The position numbers were made by a program, and so were the translations under genes. This document shows positions 1 through 16,610 of a stretch of 64,000 nucleotides of DNA, one piece after another; the first letter of the stretch is position 1; every line of letters starts with the position of its first letter. The DNA lies in NCBI RefSeq assembly GCF_029227915.1, contig NC_079881.1:6448001-6512000 (forward strand), written 5' to 3'. Below the pieces are notes generated by a model. It did no database searches. It was not told where the DNA came from and saw only the letters and a program-made list of their open reading frames with translations. Source of the DNA: Hydractinia symbiolongicarpus. Lineage: Eukaryota; Cnidaria; Hydrozoa; Anthoathecata; Hydractiniidae.

Positions 1-631
1 GGCCGGCTTTTTTAACCCATTGTTCAGGAGAGCTATGGTGTTGGGCTTCGTCTCCAAAATAATTTTCCAACATATCAGTGTGTATCATTCCTGGGTTCAA
101 TGATACACAAGTCAAAGGAGAAGGCAGTTCTTTTGCCAAGGACAATGATAAGCCCTCAATACCAAACTTAGTGCAACAATATGGTGCTACTTCGGCAGAT
201 GGGTGCCTGCCCCAACCAGAACTCATATTCACAACCACTCCTTTTTTCACTTTCAACATTGCAGGTAAGAAGTAATGAATGACATAATTAACTCCTTTCA
301 AATTAATGTCCATCATTTTGTCGAATTCTGTTATGGGTACCTCCCATAACTTTTTTGGACTATTTGCTATAGCCGCATTATTGATAAGGAGATCAGGAGG
401 AGAAAATTTTTCCAAGGATTGCTTAGCCCATTCTTCTACAGAAGATGCATCTCCAATATCAACAACAGAAAACAAACTGTTTGGTGTTCTGGAAGAATTC
501 AACCTTTCAACTGCATCATGTGACCTTCCACAGCCAATGACAGAATGACCACAACCCATAAACCATTTCGCTAAAGCAAGACCAATGCCTTTAGTTGCAC
601 CAGTAATAACTATAACTTTTGATTCACTCAT
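1..631 (-). CDS. Short-chain dehydrogenase, pterin aldehyde reductase-like (3' end outside window)
   Basis: Reading the minus strand from the ATG at 631-629 gives an uninterrupted frame of 210 codons running off the window edge. Visible SDR features: the cofactor motif TGATKGIG at residues 10-17, NNAA at 84-87, catalytic Ser at about 137-138 and the YxxxK pair Tyr151/Lys155. The stretch NMSSGWGR followed by VAPYCCTK closely resembles plant NADPH-dependent pterin aldehyde reductase, which reduces pterin or dihydropterin aldehydes to alcohols during folate salvage. That substrate is inferred from family pattern only. The usual length is about 235-250 aa, so some 30-40 residues are missing beyond base 1. 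No intron interrupts this part, unlike the other host genes here. A different classical SDR such as a sepiapterin-reductase-like enzyme is the alternative. Confidence 0.85.
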   Translation of the reverse strand, partial: MSESKVIVITGATKGIGLALAKWFMGCGHSVIGCGRSHDAVERLNSSRTPNSLFSVVDIGDASSVEEWAKQSLEKFSPPDLLINNAAIANSPKKLWEVPITEFDKMMDINLKGVNYVIHYFLPAMLKVKKGVVVNMSSGWGRHPSAEVAPYCCTKFGIEGLSLSLAKELPSPLTCVSLNPGMIHTDMLENYFGDEAQHHSSPEQWVKKAG

Positions 632-673
632 CACTACTTTTACTGAAAAAAAGAATTACTATCAGTTACCTTA

Positions 674-965
674 AAGGGAACCCAAGGTATAAAATGATGT
701 TGGACTTCACAATATCTATGCATTGATAAAGTTTAATGCACATCCCTTACAAGGTCTAAAATTACTGATGGCAGAAAATGTCAAAATTTGCAATTCCTTA
801 AATGTGACATCATATTTATGCAGCATAATTAAATCTAAAATTCTTTAAAAGTGAATATCCTGAAAATGAGAAGAGTATCTTAAAAAATTTAAAAGGACTT
901 GGAAACCAACTTTTTAAGCCCTATAATATAAATCCAACATCATTTTACACCTTGGGTTTCCTTTT
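674..965. repeat. MITE with ~30-bp terminal inverted repeats
   Basis: The left end (AAAGGGAACCCAAGG, then AAAATGATGTTGGA) reappears in reverse complement at the right end with few mismatches. The interior is AT-rich and has no coding frame. A shortened relative occurs near 49437-49580 in a Sidekick intron. It lies just upstream of the SDR start codon, so it may overlap that gene's promoter or 5' leader. Confidence 0.7.
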
Positions 966-3900
966 TCCATAAAGTGAGTTACAGGCTGTCTCTACTAGGG
1001 ATTTTTTATCTTTCTGTTTGCAGATAAACTAATGTCATAATGAAAAAGAGTGACAGGAATGGAAATCAGGTAAAAACAGGTCATTCACAAAACATTTACA
1101 AAACTAAACATTTAATTAGTTTAGTAAACAGGCACACAAAACATATCGTAGTAGTAGTATTTATTTTGTGTCAGATAACTCTATATTTTACATTAAATAA
1201 ACACCTACGAGGGAACCATCAAATAGTATAAATACTAATGTAGGTGATGGCCAACATATATAGTTAGATGTGGAAATTGTGATATATTGTACATTTTAAC
1301 AATTTTCTTGTGAAGCCCTATGCATGTTTATTTAATGTTTAGCAGTAAAAAGGAGCCATACTAACAGCTTGTACCTTATTTTTAAAATATGTCCAACTGA
1401 CCTTGAGGCTTCTTTAGTGAATTGCATGGCTGGCAGCTGACACTTTCCCTATACTTTACCTACTTTACCTTAACCAATTATATATATGTCTCAAGAAATT
1501 TTTAATGAACAACTAAAAGTTTGCTATATACTTTGTTACTTCGATGTCATGGGGTTGCTGACATCTTGTTAAAGGGTCCAAAAAGTTACGGACAAAACAT
1601 ATTGTGTTCTTTAATATGAATGTTAATGATTTTTGCCTCTATAGATGACTTTCAACGTTTATGTTTTTACTGGATTTCTGCGCAAGCGCTAAAAAAACCC
1701 AGAAAAATCAACAGGCAAAAAAATGCACACCTTATTAGGTGTAGAAAGTCAAATTACGGTTAATAACTTTGCTACTGTTGCTACTAGCATCTTTTCACTA
1801 AAATATGATCCAAATCTGAAGTACATGCAAGCTATATTCTAATTTCAAGATCAAAAGATGCCTCTAACTAAAAATTATTTTTTTGGAATGGACTGGTCCA
1901 CCACTTACTGACTGCATTATATTGCCTGCCAATTTGTGAATGAGGTCTGGAGATTATAACCAACACTTGTCACAATCATTTACTTTTGATGAACAGCTGA
2001 TACATTGCCATGGCAAAATCAGTATCAATAGTGTGGCATTTAAGTAATAAAGATATTGGTTCTCTCAGACTGTTTTAAACACAGCTTATATTAGATAGTC
2101 ATATGATGATATTGTCTTAAAAAACAAAATGTCTCCCAGAAGAGACAATTGTCATTCTAAGACTGTCTTTCCAACTACAAATCAAAATCTTTAATAAAAA
2201 CTTTCAACCACATTTGCTATACAAAAATTTCCCTAAATTTTTTGCCTATAATACATTGCTTTTTAACTTCCTGAAAATGTTTACTGGGTCCTCTTCTAAC
2301 ATCGCAATCAACAAACTGGAAATTGGCGCAAGTGCCATGTGTAACGTCATATGTTACACGGCATTAAAACATGGGTCATTGGATTTATTATTATTACTAG
2401 CGCCATTCAAATCAGGGACTTTTTTTGATGACATCAACAGTCAATGCAGTCATAAATGTAAGTTCGTTCATTATTGATGATTAAAATTAGCAAAAAATAT
2501 AGAAAACACATAAAGTTTCGATAACAAGGTAAAGCATAAAAAGTCAATACGACATAGTCAATCTCTGTCCACACATAAGTCAGTTGCTGGCAACTCAATG
2601 TCTACGTCCTCTACATCCACACTGTGGAACAGAACACTCCTTTAAATGCATCTAAAACATGGCTTTACTAACGAAAATTAAGTTTTATTTTCGTCCAAAA
2701 ACTAACGACTGATTTAGGTAAATTTGTTTTTTCAAACAAAGGCTCGAAAGCACGAGAATAAAATCTGCTACTATCGAAACAACCTTTTCCCAGGGCATCG
2801 TGTATCTTTTCTGACGGGACGATGTCAGAAGAGTATGCATTCGCAGAGGAGGACATTTCACTAACGCGTTAAATAATGAGTGGCGTGACATGAACCAAAA
2901 TCTACATTGATGATTCGTTCGTTGTATATTGTCTCTTCTTTTTACCCTTATTCTTTATATGAACTGCAGTAAGGGCTTGATGCCTGTGACATTAATGGAC
3001 AACCTCGAACCCAGGACCTGATGTCTCTTTTTGCATATCGGACGGCGAGGCAAACCTTTTAAAGCCCTGGGAACGAGGTTAATAAACTGATTAAACACTC
3101 CTTATATACTCTTAAATAACTAGCAGTTATGCGCACTTTCAAAGGAAATATAATGGTTAGGGCCTGGAACTATGGTGTAGGCGTTCAACATAGTTATTGA
3201 AACGTTATGTCGTACAACTTAAAAATGGTCTGCCTGATAATCGCTATCCATGCGAGCAACTGCTACAGCAATTTCCATTGCTCCAAAAAAGTGTCCGCTC
3301 TGTGAGATGTCCGTTTTTACAGGTAGGGATTAACCATTTTTATTATATCTCTATGGTTTCACTTGAAATAAATAATTTTTCGCTTGAGCTTTATTGTCTG
3401 TTACTTAGAGGTGTTCGCTTTTGATAGATTTCGAAGTACCAGCAAGATGCGCGTATTTTTGTATCAAAAAGTTGTAGCAAAATGATGTCAGAAGAAAGCA
3501 ACTTTGTTCCCAGCGCCTGTTGTCTCCTTTCTATAATCATATCGTCGTCTGATGTTAGAAAAGATGTAAGATGTCCTGGGGACGAGGTTGAGAAGAAAGG
3601 TATCAAGGTTGCAGTAGGCCCTTTAAAATTCAAAGAGAGCTACATTTGATGCTTATGTCAAAGAGCTTCGGGAGCGAGATAGCTAAAATATATAGTCTCG
3701 TTCTGGTGCTACGCGTTCGTAAAATTGCAAATATAAGTGATTTAATTATTGTAGAGAAAGAACAACAAACACGGCGCATAACGTAGAACTTTAAGATGAT
3801 ATTTTAGTACTGCACTGCGCAAGATTCAACTCCCAACATCATTTTCGTTTTTCTTTTAAAATTCCAGAAATATTTGATAAATCATGTAGCTATGATAAGG

Positions 3901-5896
3901 TAAATATTTTTCATTGCCAACCCTGGAAAAAATATATTGATATTTTCATTTTAAACCCTCTCTTTCCCTCAAAGTCTATGTTGAAGATGATGCTTGCTTA
4001 GTTGATGCTTACAGAAGTACTTCAGTGAACAACATTGACATTAAGGGGAAAGGGGGAAGAGTTAAAGAAATTATGACATAAAAAAAGAAGGCTTAATTGG
4101 CCTTTTTATCAAATTTCCCATTTATTTTTTCCAGGGTTGATATTTTTCTGCAATAGCGATTGAAGAAAAGAATCTCGTAAAAAAAACAGAAGCCTGTCGT
4201 TAGAAAAAATTAAATAACAAGAAAACTTATTTTTTCAACATGGGTAACCCAAAACTTATTCAGATGCAGATAAAAAAATAAGACGTTATAAAAACTTGGA
4301 GCTCGTAAAAAGCCGATTTTTTTGTTGTTTATTATTATACATTTTTAAATAAAAATTTCTTCTGAGTCAGCAATTTAGATAATAGGTTACAATCGTTTTC
4401 GTGCGTGGTTCGGATATCAAAAATAGTAAAAAAAATTTGCATACATAAACACTGAGTAAATAATGCAGCTGTTTTAGGACAGCTAAAAAAGGGTTTTGCA
4501 CGGGAATTAAATTTTTGCGGATTGTACAGGATTTGGTGATCTAATCCGCAAAATTAAGTTTTGCTAATAAAATCCGACTTATCTATGCCAAAATGTTCAT
4601 TTAATTTCACATTCAAAATTTTGACTACGACGTAATGTAACTGAAGTTTGTATAAGTTACTCAGCCCACAATGTCTTTGTGCTTGTCTTTCAGTGGGCCG
4701 AATTTCTTTTTTCGAAAAAAGTTTACCAATCCTGCTGGTTTGACGCATTCCCCAGGCTGCAGTTAGTAAAATCATGACTCATTATTTTAATATTTTAGAA
4801 AAATCGGACAAAAATCTTTTTAACAAAATTCAGAAAATTTATCTCCTAAGTTTTAATTTTGTAGAATAATTGGGAAGTGAACGAAATTGTCATGCGTATA
4901 TTTCAACCTAAACCTCTAGCTAATCCCGGTGACCGTCAGTAATATGGCTAGGGGTGGGTGGCTCCTATTTCAGACTTTAAAATGAAAGCCACCTACTAAA
5001 AATATTATTGACCCTGCCCTGCCTACCGACATATGCCCCATTTACAACATGAAAACACTTAGGTTCATAGCAATAACACAACTTTCGTTTCCAACCCTCC
5101 TTCCCTGGCTTTTGTGGGAGGCTTTATTGGAGTTTTGTAAAGGTTGGTCGCCTTTACACTATGAACCGGATGGTTTACTGCCACATAAACGTTACAAATG
5201 ATGTCATAATAACTCACGACTGCCCTGTTCTTATGGAAAAAAATTCGCAAAGTCGATTTTTGTTTTTGGCCGACAGCTACAGCTAGATATATCCTTTTTA
5301 ATTTGAATGTGTTCCAGTGTTCCCAGCTAGCTAAGTCTTTTATATATTATTTTTTGTTTTGTGCTTTTAGAATAAGATATAAATCTTAAACATAGCGCTA
5401 TATATAAATATATATATAGCAAGCTACATGTTACGACGGGAGATTTCATTTGTTATTACTTTTGTGCAAAAAGATTGCACTTGATTCCAGAAGGCAGTAA
5501 ATGAAGTTTAATATACTCCCAGGTGATTAAATAGTTTTTTCTGCACCAACAGGGTTAAAGTCAAACATACACTACAACATCTGTTACACTCCATATTGTG
5601 GAAAGCTAGCTAGTTAGCTAAATTCTCCAACTATATACTTTTTTGCACTTTGCATAAAGGTTTTCACTTCTTCTCTTTTCGTAAATATTCACTTTTATTC
5701 TTCCATTTACTTTATCAATGAGGGATCTCATTTCTTCTGCTTTTTTACAGGAGGTAAATCTTTAAATATCATTTCGCATTTACGCAGAGGGAAGTCACAT
5801 AAGTTTTCCCCTTCAGCACAACTTTTTTTAGACAATGCTTTAAATTTGCTTTATTTTTGATTGTATTGCAATCAAAAGGAAAGCTTCACTTCACTG
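966..5896. other. Intergenic, AT-rich, no supported gene
   Basis: No frame longer than about 80 codons and no recognisable protein family on either strand. Short phrases resembling CCTGGGAACGAGGTTG recur near 3067-3082 and 3573-3590, suggesting decayed interspersed repeats. Two overlapping minus-strand frames of 62 and 68 codons at 2668-2891 have no recognisable similarity and were not called. Confidence 0.5.
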
Positions 5897-6075
5897 TAAT
5901 ACAACTCCCGGCAACATCCACACAGTGTGCCATCTTCCCAATTTCCCTTACATGGCTTGGGTTAACCGGGGCTATGGTAACATTCATTCGCCCATGTTGA
6001 ATTGCCGTCAAGAGGAATCAAACCCTGATCTCCCGCACAGAGTACGAGAGCTATAACCACTAATCTACGGCGCCA
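5897..6075 (-). repeat. tRNA-derived SINE, copy 1
   Basis: Read on the minus strand from 6075, it starts TGGCGCCG and carries a pol III A box (TAGATTAGTGG) and B box (GGTTTGATTCC) at tRNA-like spacing, then a unique body that ends near GTTGCCGGGAGTTG. A second copy at 17887-18069 is strongly similar over the whole length, so this is a dispersed family and not a tRNA gene. Confidence 0.8.
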
Positions 6076-6154
6076 CAGCGCACCAGTTTGGGTTTAGACG
6101 TAACTACTCTACATCTCATGCCCCCTAAATATGTGTCAGAAAAGTGCTGATGCT

Positions 6155-6985
6155 TGATAGACTTTAAACACTATGGAATTTGTGGCAATGCTCATTCCCT
6201 ATTTAAGGCCTATCTAAAGGGTAGGCGTCAGTTTGTCACTGTAGCTGGTTGTTCTTCTGTTGAATTTTTTGTCAGACACGAGGTTCCGCAAGGATGTTAG
6301 GACCATTGGTTTTTTTACTTTATATTAACAACCTATCAATAACTCAACTGTACATCACTTTGCTGATGATACAAACCTACTGCATTTTAATAAGTCACTA
6401 GAATCACTCACCAAAAAAGTCAATTTGGATTTGAAATCTCTCTAACGATAGGTGGAAAACGCTTATTTCCTAGTGTCCCTATTAAGTACCTTGGTGTTTT
6501 ATTGGACTCCATTCTTGGTTGGAAATCTCAAATAAATGCAGTTGCACTCAAACTCAAGAGGTCAAATGCTAAACTTTGTCACTATGTGCCCCAGAAAGTA
6601 CTTCTGCTTGTTTACTATTCTCTTTTTTATGCTCACTTGAACTACTGCTCCCAGATTTGGGGACAAGTTATTAGCATAATATTAATCGCATAAGTACATT
6701 GCAGAACTATGTTCTACATCTCATGAACTTCTCTTACTTTAGAGATCATGCAAATCCTTTATACAAAGCTCTTAAGGTTTTAAGATTTCAAGACATGATT
6801 AAAATTGTTGTTGTGTCCACTTTTGACGTTGACTTTGCCCATTCCTACAATTCTCGTGCAATTCAAATTGGATTAATTAATCATCATTGTGTCCAAACTT
6901 CTACATACGGATTAAAATCCATAACATATCAATCTATTAGTTCTTTGATAGAAATCCAAAGAGTTTTTTTTATCTACTCAACTTG
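6155..6985 (+). pseudogene. Decayed non-LTR retrotransposon, reverse transcriptase C-terminal half
   Basis: Broken frames spell a LINE reverse transcriptase in order: LFKAYLKGRRQFVTV, then a residue string resembling FADDT near 6360, then YLGVLLDSILGWKSQI and YAHLNYCSQIWG near 6490-6660. In-frame stops and frameshifts occur near 6297, 6345, 6444 and 6692, so it cannot make a working protein. The pattern fits the Jockey/CR1-like group, but the clade cannot be fixed by eye. Similar debris is at 30160-30545 and 47845-48570. Confidence 0.75.
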
Positions 6986-7469
6986 TTAGCCAAATGCTTT
7001 AATAAATATTTTATAAGCTTATATTAATGTCACCAGACTTGTACCACTATAATGACATATTTGATAAAGTTTTGTCTTTTTAATTTGTTCTTTATCTCAT
7101 GTAACAAATCCTAAAAGCCAAGCCCTACGTTTTATAATTTTGCCACATTTGTGTTTGTCTTTGTCATGCTTAGTCCTGTGCTATGTCTTGTGCTTGTTTA
7201 ATGTTTTTGTGCCGTCCACAGTGGCTTTTACCCAGATAGTTTTTACTATATGTGTTGGTTTCCTGGGCAGCTAACGCCCCAGTAGCCACAGAATGAACAC
7301 ATTTTTTATATGGTCATTGTATGACATATACATCCTGTATTAACTGTTAGTTGCTGAGATATGCGTCATTTAATTTAATTTCATTTCATTTTTAAATTTT
7401 TTTTAATAATATTTTATATATTTTTTTATATAATCAATTTAGAGTACATATATACATAAGTTAATCACA

Positions 7470-13407
<5,938 letters not shown>

Positions 13408-13491
13408 ACAGAACTGTCGCTTGAAAGTTTCTTTCGCACGAAAACATCTTTTAAAAGAGAATATATGGAATATTTTTTAAATTTGTTAGAA

Positions 13492-13497
13492 AATAAA
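13492..13497 (+). terminator. Candidate polyadenylation signal for TMEM184 (proximal)
   Basis: AATAAA lies 85 bp past the TMEM184 stop codon. A second AATAAA at 14064-14069, followed within about 30 bp by T-rich sequence, is an alternative distal site. Which one is used cannot be told from sequence. Confidence 0.4.
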
Positions 13498-15186
13498 GAG
13501 GTTAAAACTTAGACCTTATTTGAAATGTGGAGATTAAAGATAAGACTATAGGCATACTAAGGAATAGCAGAAAAAGATGTTCCAACTGCGATAATTATGC
13601 CTGCGCTGTTTGTTTTTTGACACCATAGTTATGTGGACTACATGAAAGATTATTCGTGTTCTTGCTCCATTAATATATACCCCAAGTTGTCATGCAAACT
13701 GAGACAATATAAACTTTGCACCTAAATTGGAATTTTATAGTATATTTCAATTAATGTTTGCGGCTTACAAAAATTGTAAGATAATGCGAGAGAGATTTAA
13801 ATGTTCTTTCTTTCGCTCTTTGAGAATCTCGCGTGCGATAATATTAAGAACAGATAGATGTATATTTTGTAAAAATTTGTTCATAATATTTCACTTTATT
13901 CTTTTTTAGTGTAAAATTTTTATTTATGTAGGATTTTTTGCTTCTGGCTCTGTTGTTGTTTTTGACGTTGTTATAACCCGCTTTGGAAGACATTCTCGTG
14001 TTGATTTTGAATTTCCAGTTTCTTAACAGATTGGAGAATGTGATTTCTAGAATCTAATTGATCAATAAAGTTTTCATTTCGATCCTTTTTGCAATCGTTT
14101 CGACCTTATTTGCAAATAGTGGCGAAGAAAGCGATAAACATGAAAAAATAGCACAATACCAATGAGATATTCCATTCTGATTCGTTTCGCTCAAGTGTAA
14201 ATTCAGTTTTAGCACGCTGGTTCTTAGTACATTTGATTCCGTAACGTAAAAACGTTGTTGGGAAGTTTGTGGAAATTTAAATAATGAAGATAATATGGTC
14301 GCGCATGCGTTATATGTATTCGTTTGTTTCTTTTATTTTCTTTTCGGGTGTTTCTACTATTTTTTTGAAAAAATCAAGATTGTGCAATGCAATGGGTTCA
14401 CATGTGTCGGCTTCTTTTCGCAGTTCGGCCCATTTTGTAGGAAATTATCTTCGTCTCTTAAAAGAGAATTTGGGATATCAAATACTAGCTTAGTTAAACC
14501 CTAAAGAGATGAGAAATTCTTTCAATGTGTTTTTTTTAAATATTTTGCGGGGTTAAAAGGATATTTTACCATAACAAAGTTGTAAAATTTGTAACATATT
14601 CGACTTGTTGTTCTTGTTTTCGGCAATGTATTTCCTTATTCGAACAAGTCTTTTGTTTCTAGTAGTATAGCCTAGTTTTGTATTCTGATTGTTCCCGCTC
14701 AAAAAAACAAACACGTGAAGCATAAGCCAAACTTGAGCTTGGAGAGCGTAAGAATTGGAGTCAGAAGTGAGGAAAGGGACTCTTTAAAACAAAATGTGCA
14801 ATAATTATTCTACATATTTGTAAATACACGTATTTCAAAATTCTCGAATATTTTTATAAGACTACGCTTAAAAAGTAGTGTATAGTAAAAACAGCGCTCA
14901 CAACAGACCTTACAAAAAGTGTTTATTATTAAGAGGTGTTCTGTTGAGGTTTAACACGTATGTGGAAATAGAAAATTGACCGTACAGTGCGTCAAGGGGT
15001 TGACTTTGCAAGAAGAAAGCTTTAATACAGCTATCTTTTATTCAAAAAAGAGAAGCAGACAAGACTTCACACATGCACATAAAAATTGAGATTTGCGCAG
15101 TGCATTTTGCGCTGCAAGGATTATTTTCCGTTGAGAGGTCAGTTTTACGAGATAATGTAAACAGGGAGCTTAAAAAGTGTCCACAA

Positions 15187-15320
15187 AGAGGTGTTCGCTC
15201 TACCACACACAAGTTTTATGAGAGTTGACAGGTGTCCAATGCAGAGAGGTGTTCGCTCTGACATACATAAGTTTTACAAGAGTTGACAAGTGTCCATTGT
15301 AGAGAGATGGTCGCTACAAG
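15187..15320. repeat. 58-bp tandem repeat, about 2.3 copies
   Basis: Unit starts AGAGGTGTTCGCTCT and includes AAGTTTTA and GAGTTGACA; copies start at 15187 and 15245, and a third partial copy at 15303. Copies differ by several substitutions. Confidence 0.8.
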
Positions 15321-15815
15321 GTTTTTGCTTTATATAAAGGAATTCGCTAACCCTACTCCTGCCACGATTGCTAATCAGGCCTGTTGTAACAGTTAAAAAA
15401 TGGCCTAAATTTGAGATTCGCAAAATATATGTATAATAACTTCTACCTTTTTTCTTTTTATCTCTGAGGATGGTCATTCTAAATGTTCTTTGTTATCAGT
15501 TATAACACATACGTGAAGCTAAAAATTTTAAAGCTTGTATTACCAGAATGCTTTGCAATTTGAAAAACTTTCTGTGCGCTACACTCAATTGGTTCAATAT
15601 TATCAATACGCAAATTAACTGTCTTTTTTACATAAAATTCAGTAGGGCTTTGTCGTATGGAACAAAGTTCCATAAAGCGCAAAATAGAAACAAATGCAAA
15701 CCTTGCACATATTTTTGACCTACCTTAATAATTTTCGCAAAGATTAATTTCAGCCAAATTCGCGAAAATGAATACTCGCAAAAAGTTTGAAAAAGCCCAA
15801 TTAATCCTCGTGAAA

Positions 15816-15900
15816 TTTTCGCGAAGATTTATTTTCGCGAATGAGCCCTTTTTAAAATTTTGAAAAGGGCTCATTCGCGAAAATAAATCCTCGCGAAAAT
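15816..15900. repeat. Long hairpin built from TTCGCGAA-type palindromes
   Basis: An arm reading TTTTCGCGAAGATTTATT, then TTCGCGAATGAGCCC, is followed after about 10 bp by its near-perfect reverse complement (GGGCTCATTCGCGAAAATAA onward). Weaker copies of TTCGCGAAAATGAAT precede it at 15760. It may be a decayed MITE terminus; no transposase is evident. Confidence 0.7.
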
Positions 15901-16610
15901 TTTGAGAACGTTTGTTGATGATGTTGGAAGAGTGTAGTGATGCATCGATCATTGATTTTTCTACGATTCTTCAGGCGGCTTAATACTTGTAATAGATAGT
16001 GACGATGACGACGAAGAGTTAATAGATGAACAAGTTTATCGAAATATTTGTAAACAACCGATTCGCTAAAGTACATTTCGTCGTCGTCGAAACTACATTT
16101 CGTGAGGATTAGCCTTACGAAATGTACGTTTTTGGATCTCGCGTTGAATTTGAATTGAATTTGTGTACACCAGGAGCGATGGTTATGATCTACTAAAGGA
16201 ATTAATTTAATCGATTAATTAATTGGAATTGATCGATTATTCAAACAATTAAATAAAGTTTCCATGATATTCTTTGTATTCTTCTAAAGAATATAAAATT
16301 TAAAGTATAAAAAATATCCATGCATATAGTTTTTTTCAATCATTCTGGCAAACACACTAAAATATTTAGAATTTTCGTCAAAGAAGGCAACGCACACTAA
16401 AAACTAGAAATTTTAGCAATTAACATAAAGGGAAATCGTTGGAAAACATCTAAAAATGTCGAAAAAGTAGAAGATAGGAAATTTCCTCCAAAGTAAGCAG
16501 CAAAAGAGAAGAATTTAAATTTAAAATACAAGAAATTGCGTTCTTTTTAACATTTTTCCAACACATCTTCACCCCATCACTAGTTCATGTTCAACTTCTC
16601 GAGATTGCTT

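Larger units (their letters stand above)
13408..16610. other. Convergent intergenic region between TMEM184 and AP-3 sigma
   Basis: Holds the 3' untranslated ends of the two convergent genes and small repeats listed separately (58-bp tandem repeat, CGCGAA hairpin). Small overlapping frames of 60-75 codons show no recognisable family and are treated as chance. Confidence 0.6.

Noticed and set aside
2668-2891. Overlapping 62- and 68-codon minus-strand frames upstream of the SDR gene
   Set aside because: No recognisable family and no convincing splice to the SDR start; could be part of a 5' leader but not supportable.
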